64,000 nt of DNA from Fratercula arctica (taxonomy: Eukaryota > Chordata > Aves > Charadriiformes > Alcidae). The notes under the pieces are model-generated. The model made no database searches, was not told the DNA's origin, and worked only from the letters and a program-made list of their open reading frames with translations. A program made the translations under genes and the position numbers. Location of the stretch: the NCBI GenBank assembly GCA_947846985.1, contig CANTUZ010000008.1:26431352-26495351 (forward strand), read 5' to 3'. Shown one piece after another: positions 53,662 through 64,000 of this stretch (position 1 is the first letter of the stretch; every line of letters starts with the position of its first letter).

Positions 53662-55265
53662 TCACACAGAAGGCCATCAGACCCTATAAGCATAACCAAG
53701 CGGCCCAGTGTGGTGGGCGAAAGTCTTAACACACATTAAGTATTTGCAATAGAGGATACAAAGCTGCTCTTGCTCAAAACACTGTGTAAATTTGGCTTCA
53801 GGAAACCCCCCCAGGAGAAATTCCATCTGGCATGTGCCGGTCTAAAATGTAAGAAATGCTGTGGCCTTGGATGTATGGCATGGTGAGGGAGGAGGAAATG
53901 CCTCCTGGCTCAGAGGGAAGGTCGGCTTTCAGCTCCTCTCAGGTGGGTGCCCACTTGACTTCAGTGGAGCAGAGCTGACTCCTAACAGGTGGGGACCAAG
54001 CTCTGGGTGGTCACCATGAAAATTTCTTAGGAAATGTTAATTAGCGCACGGTACATGTGGGTATGTTTCTTTGCAAAAGCCTGTTCAGAGTAGAAGAAGC
54101 GTAAACATCACCTAATCTAACCACTGCTTTCATGTACCTTATTTTACACTGAATTGCTATAAACTATCCCCATAGTATTTTGTTGTAATTACATGCAGTA
54201 AAAGGAAAACTGGGTAATTACCTCAGACTCTGCACTAATATTTCCACATTAAAATGTAAGTGCAAGGTGCATAGCTTGTGTCCGTGTTTGAACCATAGGA
54301 AGAACAGAAGACTACTCATTTGAGGGGAAAACGACACATTAAAAAGCTCTCTGCCAGCTACCAGGGGTCCAGGGCTGTCACAATTTAGGTGGGGGGTCTG
54401 CCTCCACTTATATCTCTGTTGACAGGAATGCATGGTTTTAGAAACAATTGTGTGCGTCTCCAAAGGGTGTTTGTCCTCACTGGGAGCCTGGTAACCCCGA
54501 AGCGTGCACAGGTGAACTTAAAAGAGACCATTTACGCATGGAGAAACCAGCTTTCTGACCCCAGTCCCCTGGCACGCCATGGGCTGGGATTAAGAGGGGC
54601 TGCCGACCCCTCGCGCCGCTGTCGGGCAGCAATTGCAAATGTTGTGGGGGAAGGTGGAGTTGGATTAGCCGTATTTCACCTCCAGAGCACTGTCTTCCAC
54701 GTTGAAGGATTTTCTGTCTTTCATGAGCTTTTGTGCTTCATTTAAGCCCTGAATAAAGCACAAATAGCCCACGGGAGTAAACTTTACTCTCTACCTGTCA
54801 GAATAATTTCCTACCTGAATTAACTTGTGAATACACTTTAAAAAAAAACCCCACAGATGCATCTTCGCTGTAGCCTGATTATTTGCCTGCTTTATTTTCC
54901 AAACTTTTTTTTAATGTCGCTTTTCCATTTTGGGTGCGAGTGGAATGACATTAATGGACTGAGAGAGTGAAGAGTAAATGCAGGCTCCGACTTTGTGTGG
55001 TGTGTGTGATCTGGTTTACACAACCCCCCCTCCCGGGCACGGCTGTTTGCTTAATCGTACTCGCATGGGCTCTGCCTGCCCAATTTCTCAGCACCTGTGT
55101 GCTTTGCAGATATACTTGCAATGAATTCTTGCTGTGGGAATTGCGAATCCTCTCTTAACCACTTTGCATCAGGACGGGCTACACGAGCCGCCCCAGCCTC
55201 GCCTGGCTGAGCGGGAGGAGGAACTTTCAGGGTGCCCTGTCACAAGCCTCAGAAAGACAAACTTC

Positions 55266-55318
55266 AAAAAGCAAAATTGGAAGAAAAATAAAAGGAAGAA
55301 AAGAAGGAATAAGAAATG
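55266..55318 (+). repeat. A-rich purine tract
   Basis: About 50 bases are nearly all A and G, a low-complexity AAG/GAA-type tract with a pyrimidine-rich complement on the gene strand. Confidence 0.75.
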
Positions 55319-58300
55319 TTGGTTAAATACCACCACTTGAGATGCAGATAATGAGAAATGACAAGAGGATAACACTGAACAGACACGGTTAGTTCGAGTT
55401 TTGTTGGGAGAGGCAGGGACCGTGTCAGTCCCTTCCTGAGGGGTGGGCCCATCCCTGCCCGTGCCCCCGACAGCCCCGCCAAGTTAATCACCTCCAGACA
55501 GAGGCAATTAATCAAACACATCCAAATCTCTGACCCACCATCTGATAAGCTTCTTGCAGCTTTACAAAACTTGGCGCCTGTGTCGCAACTCTCCTGTGAT
55601 TTCAAATAAGAACCCCTTGGTGCCCCCATTTCCTGGGGGGAGTGGCAGCACCAGAAGGCAGCAGCAAGCCCCTGCTCTCGGCTCCAGGCGGCATCACCCT
55701 TCTGATCGTGTTGGACAAACAAAACAATTACCAGTTTTGATATTTTTTTTTCATGTTTCTTTTCAGTCTCAACACCCATGGGGGGACCCGTTCAAGGAGG
55801 ACGGCACAGGTTTTTGCATCACTGCTCAAGATCCGGACAGGCCACAAAATCTTGGCCACCCAAACCAGAGCTGACGGCTGTTTTCTAAGATAACCATGGA
55901 CGTATGAAGTTTGCAGATGGCCTTGCTTTTGGGTAGAGCAGAACTCTTCCTCTACCCTCCAACTTTTTGGTGAGAGCATCAATAATATGCCAAGGACAGC
56001 TGGAGAAGCCAGGAGAGGGCTGATGGGCAGCAGGAGGCCATCTGAGAGGATCTCAGCTGCACCACTCAACCAGCATCTACCAGATGCTCTGCCTAGCTCT
56101 GTGTTATCACATTATTAATGAAAACAGAAATTGTCTCTTCCAGCCTTATTATCACAGGTAGTTTAATCAAAGAGCTAACAAAGCAAGCAGGGAAAATGGA
56201 GCCATGCGTTGCGCTAGTTCCAAGAAAGATGCTTTAGAGAAACCTCAACAGTTGGTGGCTGAGCTGGCTGCAAAGCAGGTGACCTGTCACTGCCAACGCC
56301 ATGGTCTGGTTCCAGGTGCTAAGCCCACAAGGAGCTGCAAGTCCCTGCTAGAGCATTCAAAACCCTATAGCAGAGCACGAAATGTGGTTCTCTCTTCTCT
56401 CCAAGAACCTAGTGTTCATCGCTCTTAAATCAGCCACAGCCTATTTTCGCCACATCCCACCTTCTTGCTGGGATCTGTGTTCCCTTTCTTCACTGCTTCA
56501 CAGAGGCACAACGCCTGCCCCTTTGGGGTTTGGGTCTGCATGTAGCAAGGGAAGGCAGGGGATGGTTCTTCTCAAAGACCTTCTCCTAACTTGAAAATTC
56601 CCACAGCAGTTTTTCTTTCTTTGTTCATATTTCTAAAATGGGATTATTTTATGGGTAGCATCTCCCTAACACCTGAGCACCTTCAATGGTCTTACACTGT
56701 GCCTGTCTGCTTTGTTAATGCTGCCGTCTTCCTAGCAATATTTCTGTGCTGAAATGAAATTCACACACTTTGCATCCCCTGAACAGTAAAAGACTTTTCA
56801 GGGGATAAAATATAATTGCTCAGTGCATCAAGCATGATTGATCCCTCTGCATTTCCCGGTAATTACCCTCAAGAACAGTGTGCATTAGACACTCTCTGCT
56901 ATCAGAAGTAGTGTCTAGGGTCTTGTGGTCAGGTTTACTAAATACCCCCGGCATTATGTGACCTATAAGATATATATGCATATCCTACTTCAGTGCATTC
57001 CATTTTGCTCTGGGATTTGCATCTGATCGAAGGAAAAATGTCCATGAAGCTATTCTACCACAATACCATTACTTAGAACAAGTAAAAAAAAATAATATTA
57101 AAAAAGTCCAGCATTATGCTTTCTATTGGCTTCTACATTTTTTTGTACTCGTTTTATTCTTGCCCTTTACATAATATATTTACAAACAAAAGTCCATATT
57201 TAGACTTGATTCTCGATATTAACCTTTACAGAGCATCTATTTTTCCCTCTGCAAGCAGAAACTTTTTAATGGTTATTTTTCATTTACAACATAAATAGGT
57301 TAACAGAAGTTATGCAGTATCAGAAAGCTTCATCTCCGCTTTGCGTCATGTGTGCCCATGGGATAGGCACCTATCTTTTCCCCATTTCATACGCACCATC
57401 TATATCTACTGGTTGCCACTGCCTCTCTAACAGGTCCGGAATAGGTTATTCTTGCTCTGAACTGATCCCTATTCAAATACAGGATCTGATGCTGAAATAT
57501 ATTCCTGCGTACCCAGTAGTACTATTACTTCAACTTGTGCTTTGAATCACATTATTTATGATCCTTCTACAACAGTGGCAAGCCTAAGCATCTCTGAGTA
57601 AATGACATCCCAAATAATTTCTGCTCCTTCACCATTGCCAAGGTAAAACAGTGCACCTGCTTTACGCTTGCTTCTCTAATATTTGGTTCAGAAACCTATC
57701 AAAGCCACCAAGGACATTAAGCAGTTAAAAATGTCATAATCAGCTGCAAACATCCTTGCCAGGCCATAAACACCATGTCTTTGTGAGCTACTCTTCCCTC
57801 TTGCCAAATGGGTGGATCTAAATAGTCCAATCAGCTAAGCTCTAAATCACATCAAAGGTATCATTAACAAATGGAAAAAATGGTACAGGTCCTTCTAGGA
57901 GACACTCAATTTCCTGTAGCCTATCCACAGTCTTTCTTTGCACTATTTTGGCTTGAGATCCAAGAGACTTGCCCAGAGTTCAGTGATTTATTCCCAGAGA
58001 GTCTTTGGTCACATTGTTCCATTTTTTTTCTTTATCTTTTGCAACTGGCCTCATGCCAGCAAACGTTCCCCAGCACCTATATAAAGTTTCAGTGCACTGT
58101 TCACTGGTGTGCGCTGTGCAAAAGGCCAAACCTTAGTGATATTCCCCCTTCCCGTGCTGCTCTGGCTGAGCAGCCGCCAGCCTCCCTGTCTGCCCGCGCC
58201 CTCCAGCACGCCCATAAACCAGTCCCACAGTCCTGAATAGGCCTCATGACACCACGGCTTCTTCCTTAATGCTTCCACAAATTTTAAACGTCACTATTGC

Positions 58301-60122
58301 CTCTTACTTTTGAGTTAGATGGGAAGGAGCGAACCACAACCTCCACCGACTACTCAGAACATGGTATTTGCTGCAGATCTATTTTTTCAGACCTCTTAAG
58401 TACACTTGTAATTCATAGCAATTTTGTACCCTGCCTGCATGGAACAGGCTAAGGGGTGCAGATAAAGCTTTCATGCTATTGCTAATATACTTTTCTTCTC
58501 TCTACATATTCTAGTACCCATCCCCGTGCCTTAATTGGGTTTGGGATTTTAGGTGCTGAAATTATTGTTCCTAGGACTCGGCAGCCATTTGTAAGCTTTA
58601 AAGGTAACTCTTCTGTTACCAGATGAAGGATCTTCTAGAAAAGCTCAGAAGAGAAATAACCATGTCATCTTGACTTAACGATGTCATGTTGATACGTGGT
58701 AGTGGATCCCACCATTATCACACAAGGGCTAAGTGCCACAGACCCACACCAAAGAGCTCATGTGCTGAAGGGCTGACACTGGAAGTGTCCCTTGAGCCCA
58801 AGGACATTTATTCTGGCAGCATGACTATGGTAACCAAAACGTAGCTACCACATTCTCACTTACCTGTCATCTGCTCTCAAAGCTGTTGAACACCAGAGGA
58901 GAACTCAGCAATAGCATCATGGAAACACCTACTCCCATGCACAAATTAACCACCAGCGCCAGCCAGGTGAGTCCTGAGCTAGAGGGAACGGGTCGCTTTG
59001 CACAAGAGAATAGCAGTTGCTGGATGCTGAAGGCAATGGAAAGGGACAGAGGATGATTTTGATGACTATTCGTAGTGTCCCTCTGGCTCTTAGTTGCCTT
59101 TTTGGCTCCTAGCTTTCTACTGCAACATATCTTGTAGCTATATGGTCCCAACTGAGCATCTTAAATATTTGTATCTATCTACATGGAACATCTCCTAGAG
59201 AGAAGAACATCATTGTCCACATTTCACATGACGAGACCTAAGTACGGAGGCTAGGCTGAGGCTGCCGCTGTGTGGGTACTGCAGTCCTGGGTGTTCCCAC
59301 TGCCCAGCCGTTAGCTTCTTTCTGAGGCCATAAACCTGGATTTTCTTACTTTGTACCTACTGAGGGCAGGGGCTCAGATTACGCCCCGTATGCCATCCTT
59401 ATATAGGGACAGGACATGGCCACTTGCAGCACAGTCTTCGGGAGTAAGATTCTGAACTCAACTTTGTAAAAGTCCAGGCTAATGCTCTCACTGCCGGCCA
59501 GCATTCCTCTTGAAGATTAGTATCCCAGTGTGGAGCAGAAGCCTTTGTAGAAGACAGGGCTTGTGGTGATGAAACAGGGTAGACATTTCACAGACAGGTA
59601 AGAAGAAATTACTATGGCAACACCACATGACTTCATTAGAGGTGGAAGAGCTCTTTTCAGGAGAGCGGCATGTTCTGTAAGGCCTAATGCAAACTTATCT
59701 TTGTGGCTACAGTTGGAGAATACCTGAGAAAAGTAGGTGGGTGTGTAGATAACTAGAAAATTGGCTTATACTGCCGGAGCACACCAAAAGCATAGTAAAA
59801 AAGGACAAAGAATACCAGAGTTTCCATCATCAGGTTTTGGAGGAACAATGCTAGCTACACCAAGATTTTTGCCTTGCCCACCTAAGTAAGACCATATATC
59901 TTCCTCTGTTAAAACTACCAATATACTAAGTTCAACTGTAAAGTTCATATTTCTATGAATATTGCATTTCTAAGGCAATCAAGGATACTGCCAGCAATTT
60001 AATAAATTTATAGCAAATACATCCAGGCTTACTGTAGCAACACTGTCTGGGTAGCAGTTTTGCATGCTCTGAATACAAGTGGCTATTAAGAGGACCAAGA
60101 GCAAGAGTTAATTATGGTATTT

Positions 60123-60152
60123 AAAAAAACAAAAACAAAAACAAAAAACAAA
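60123..60152 (+). repeat. (A5-6 C)n simple repeat
   Basis: A-runs of 5 to 7 bases are separated by single C bases, an imperfect CAAAAA microsatellite. Confidence 0.88.
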
Positions 60153-63100
60153 CCTCTGCCTCTCATTCATTTCATAGACTTCAGCATTTCATGAAGCTAG
60201 GCACATAGTTGAGTAAATAAGCCTTGTGGGCTCAATCTGAAACATTTGTAGAAATGAAGAAGGGTGGGTACCGTATTTCCTTGAGTAGGGAAGGAAAGTC
60301 ACCACATTAAGGAACAGGGTTTGGCTGTGTCTGAATAAAACCCGGCTGCCACTGCATATATTGGAACATGACCTGAAATCAGATTTGCAGTCGTGCTGCC
60401 AGGAAACCGAAGAGATCGGCTGTTTGTTTTATGAACCTCCTGATGTCTTCCCCTCTTCCTGCCTGCTCCAGTCTCACCAGAAAGCCGCATGATGGATGGG
60501 AGAAGGTCTCCCTGCTCCTGAAAACCCCTGCAGTGGAGGCTGCAGGCAGGCTGTCACCTCTGCCTGTCACTCCTGCCAGGGCAAGGCACTCCAAAATACC
60601 CTCTGTGCCAAGGGTCCCTGATTAGCCCCACATTCACCACAAAGCCATAATTATCCTTGCTTCTTGGGCCATGATTGTTACACTCGATGGTCCTCTAAAG
60701 ACAGTTATAAATTGTGTCTCAGATAATATAATACTGCCTGTTGAGTAGCAGTGCTCTGCAAGACAGGAGACAGCACTGCCTGGAAAGTGCCTGCACCCCT
60801 TCCGCAGGCAGCAGACCTGCTGGGCTACACGTAAGCCCTACAGAACGATACGCCACTTGGACACATCAAATACCGAACGGGTTATGTGCCTATGAAGAGG
60901 GGCCACAGGCTCACGGCAGAAAAAGTTAAGAAAACTTCTCCAGTCTGTGCACGTGAAAGTTGGAAAACTTTCAGACTTGTTGGATGAAAGGCATTTTTAA
61001 GCATTGTCCCTCTGAAGAGACTGTCAGAATAAAGACTCTGTCGGAGCACTCCAGCTTTCTACTCTTGAACTCCCCAAAGTCCACAGGGAGCACAGCGCTG
61101 CCTTTGGTCAGCTTTGGATCAAGCCACAGAAGCCAGCAAAAGCCATCCCAAGGGTAGCATTGCTTGTGCTGGTGCAGTCTGCCCACAAGAAAAAAATCAA
61201 GGAGAAGTACATAGAATTATCTGAAGGGAAAATAGTCCTGAATTTACACTTGGGCAAAGCACAAAGCTTTGTGTTTATTACCCCTCTCCCTAGGCAGATT
61301 TTTTCTTTCCCCTTTCACGCTCACCCTTCAATTTTCTATTTGTTTTCTGGGGACACGGGCAGGTTTTGACTCTCACGGTAGATATTACTCAGAGAACAAT
61401 AAACAGGTGTTTTTCTCCTTCAGTTGCCTGAAACTTTCCTTAATGTTTCATTACAAGCACATACAGCCGGCTCACAGCGCACACAGTACAACTTGAAAAG
61501 AACTGTGGGTCGAAGTATCTCACAGCAGAATATTACTGTGGATTTAGCACTAATTCCAGCTTTATTCCTTTCCTAATTCCTGTATCACATAGCCTTATCT
61601 ACACAGATAAAGCCCCTTGAAGTGCACTTGCTTTGATGCACGGATGGAAGACTTCTGTCAAAAAAATGTAAGATTTGCTCAGAAAACAATCACTGCTATA
61701 TTTAGACCACAGTCCACTCCAAACTCCCCTGACAGGTTTCAGTGCAAACAAGCAAAGGCTTCTCTTGGCTGACTACAAAAGTTACATTTAAGACAGGCCA
61801 GCAGTCTATCAGCGTGATGAATTTTAACCTCTTGCAGTATTTCGAGCATGGCCACGGTCTCTTAAAGCTAACACCACCATTACCAGCACAGTATTTGCAC
61901 ACCACGTAGCTAGTTCCCCAACTGCCTCAGAGTATCAGTGTCCCTGAAGGGCGTACTATTGATCCATAGGTAGATTATGTTAGTTGCTTGGCTTTGGGAG
62001 ATACACACTCTCTCTCCAGCATCCTTGCAGAAAATGACTGTGTTTAATGCACGCTCTGCCTAGGTTTTCAGGAGCTCTTCAAGCCAAATCATAATGGTGC
62101 AAGGCATAGATCTTTTGATGTCAAATCCTGTATGATTTTACAGCTGGCAACAAAGAAAATTTACATTTATAGTAGACAGCAACTTTCAGCAAGGAAGATT
62201 TCAAAGCGCTTTATGAACTATCATTCAAAACAAATAACACTGAATGAAGACATTTCTGGGTTGAAATATAGAAAATATTGAACACAACTACACAGGGTAA
62301 AAGGCGAGAATACCCCATCCGATTGAATGCGTGCAATGCAATTTTAGTTAGGCAGGATGCAATTACAAAAGCTGGCATCTGGCCAAGCCACCAAGGTTAA
62401 CTACTCTACTTTTTCAAAAAGTATCATGGGATTTTTCTAATGACCACAAGTTAATGATGTTGTGTCTGAAAGTCAGCACCTCTCCCCTTACAGTGGCCTT
62501 TACAATCATTTAATAGCAATGGCCCGATACTCGATCCAATGAGAAAATCCCAAATAACCATTACCACCATCTCAGAAATTTGCTTCTCTTAGAAAAATCA
62601 CTATGGAAGGGATCAAGTGAGTCACTAGGTCCAGTTCTCTAGAATCACAAGAAAGATCACACATATAATCAGATCACTGATATTGAGTTTAGAAAGTTCA
62701 ATATACCTTCTTCGAGACTGACTTCAAAGTTATGAACACCATAAACTTAGTACCTTTCACAAAAAGAGCTACACAGACCTGTGATAAATTCAGCTTAGTA
62801 GCTGAATACTTTACAGTATAGTAGGTATCATAAATTTTGTGGTAACTTGCAATACATATATTCTTGGACTATGCAATAGAAGGATATAAAACTAAATATA
62901 GAATTACCACATTGGACCGCTATGGTGTATGGTAGGAATCGTTACATGGATTACTTAAGTAATAAAGAGACTCTGGTAACCTATTCTTTATTAATCCATT
63001 GAATCAGAAATATTATTAATAATTATAATTCCTAAGAGCATATCCCTGTGTGACACAGTGAAAAAGTCTCTTGTAGGTGAAACAGGACTATTAGAAAATC

Positions 63101-64000
63101 ATGCATGGCGAGCCAACTTTACGGTCATTAATACAACAGATACTGTATGTTCTTTGCACCGGTTTTCCTGTCTTCAGATCTTAATACTGGGGTACAAGTC
63201 TTCAGTTGAAAAAATGACAAATAAATCATGTACAATTTTTATTTTGCCATGCATGCTTTTGGATTTATCTTGTCCGATCCATTCCTTTTCAATGGACTTC
63301 TACACCATTCACTCAGACAAGTGGGAACCGGTGCTTTCAATTGTTTGCTAGACAAATCATGACAAATAAAATGCAGATTTTAATTTTAGTAACAAATGGT
63401 ACCTTAAAAAAGAGGCATGGAAAAACTAGAAATCCCAAAGGCCTTTATAATATTCCATTGAGATCTTGAGTATTGCTCATGCAGACCAAACCATCAGGTA
63501 TTGTTTGCTGGCGAACATACGTAACATTCTTTGCTACCACATACAAAAACTGCACATGTCAGTAAGCCTTAGAAACCAAGGGTATGATCTACCAAAATCA
63601 ACAAAGGTTTTTATGTTGATCTCTGTGTGCTTTGACCCTCATGTACCAGATTATAACGGTTTACCATCTGCAGCACGGCATTTACACAGTTCATTGTCTC
63701 ATGTCCCTTTGTTGAGTGTTGATCTGAGTAGTTAAATGAGATGTTACGACTGACCTTTTAGAAACACTTGTTTTGTGCTTTTCTTGTGCAGGATATTAGG
63801 TAAAGAAATCACAATAACTCGTGGTAGCCTGGCCTCAGAAAATCTACTATTCTAAAACAAACAAAGGTAAAATAAATCAGGCTTGGAGAAGTCGTAGCAA
63901 TTTCCCAGGCGGAATAAATCAGAGAGCTCCTCTACCAGCCATGAAGATCTCAACTGCCATCAATGAACCGAGCACCTAGCCTACAGGATCTATCTTGTGT

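Larger units (their letters stand above)
1..64000 (-). other. TMEFF2: TMEFF2 gene body, internal part (three coding exons and their introns)
   Basis: Three minus-strand exons at 36327-36423, 16014-16162 and 14809-14868 join in frame through canonical GT-AG introns. Together they give a continuous 102-residue stretch that I recognise as tomoregulin-2: the second follistatin/Kazal module and the start of the linker to the EGF domain. The family is a single-pass membrane proteoglycan with two follistatin modules, one EGF-like domain, a transmembrane helix and a short cytoplasmic tail, expressed mainly in brain and prostate. I looked for the first follistatin module in 36424-64000 and for the EGF, transmembrane and tail exons in 1-14808 and did not see them. 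The gene therefore most likely runs past both window edges, but that extension is inferred. The paralogue TMEFF1 was considered; the exon B sequence (CSQTNFNPLCASDGK) matches TMEFF2, not TMEFF1. Confidence 0.88.
36424..64000 (-). other. TMEFF2 upstream intron (partial, at least 27.6 kb; probably intron 3)
   Basis: This is everything on the 5' side of exon A. I see no minus-strand exon matching the first follistatin module and no other gene on either strand. The open frames here are short and lack family signatures. Recognisable content is listed separately: two CR1 copies, an old CR1 remnant, a CpG-rich patch, simple repeats and A-runs. The distal part, about 62200-64000, is AT-rich with no clear repeat that I can name. 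The rest is ordinary unique intronic DNA as far as can be judged by eye. Short conserved non-coding elements could be present but cannot be recognised from one genome. Confidence 0.8.

Noticed and set aside
55264..55779. 171-codon minus-strand open frame
   Set aside because: No domain or family signature; it runs through a low-complexity A/G tract (poly-Phe/Ser in translation) and lacks splice or promoter context. Chance frame in the intron.
58867..59151. Minus-strand frame with a hydrophobic stretch, considered as a retroviral envelope remnant or a membrane exon
   Set aside because: Hydrophobic residues are present, but there is no flanking LTR, no gag or pol, no cysteine pattern and no match to the TMEFF2 transmembrane exon, which should lie on the other side of exon C.
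1..64000. Prokaryotic-type systems (operons, CRISPR, insertion sequences, phage)
   Set aside because: No dense coding, no ribosome-binding-site-led frames and no direct-repeat array; the spliced vertebrate gene and CR1 copies show this is vertebrate intronic DNA.

Overview
The window looks like bird (or closely related sauropsid) nuclear DNA. Its clearest gene is a minus-strand, multi-exon gene whose three coding exons read as tomoregulin-2 (TMEFF2), with canonical GT-AG introns. It carries plus-strand CR1 retrotransposon tails that end in the ATTCTATGATTCTATGA / ATTCTGTGATTCTGTG termini typical of avian CR1. Most of the 64 kb is intron, with moderate GC and short microsatellites. I see no prokaryotic-style gene packing, no CRISPR array, no recognisable tRNA or rRNA, and no long retroviral reading frame.

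Layout, in gene order (right to left). Positions 36424-64000 are part of a large upstream intron; it holds two good CR1 copies (39631-39735 and 48080-48713), one old CR1 remnant (about 51255-51722) and a CpG-rich patch (about 48819-49135). Exon A (36327-36423) encodes the start of the second follistatin module. An intron of about 20.2 kb follows (16163-36326), with one CR1 tail (19377-19449), a weak CpG patch (about 28028-28319) and the longest open reading frame in the window (26316-26957), which I do not believe is a gene. Exon B (16014-16162) encodes the Kazal part of the follistatin module. A short intron of 1145 bp (14869-16013) leads to exon C (14809-14868), a threonine-rich linker with an N-glycosylation sequon. 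Positions 1-14808 are part of the next intron. By comparison with the human gene as I remember it, the three exons are numbers 4, 5 and 6. The signal-peptide, first follistatin, EGF, transmembrane and cytoplasmic exons were not found and should lie outside the window.

The exons form one coding unit. Exons A and B together supply ten cysteines of one follistatin-type module and sum to 246 nt (82 codons). Exon C is 60 nt (20 codons) with the same splice phase at both ends. The module pair (A+B) and the linker (C) are therefore each phase-symmetric. I found no undescribed biological system. The observations most worth checking are the skippable linker exon, a possible truncated product from intronic read-through after exon B, an intronic CpG island, two Z-DNA-prone tracts, and the CR1 copies as age markers.
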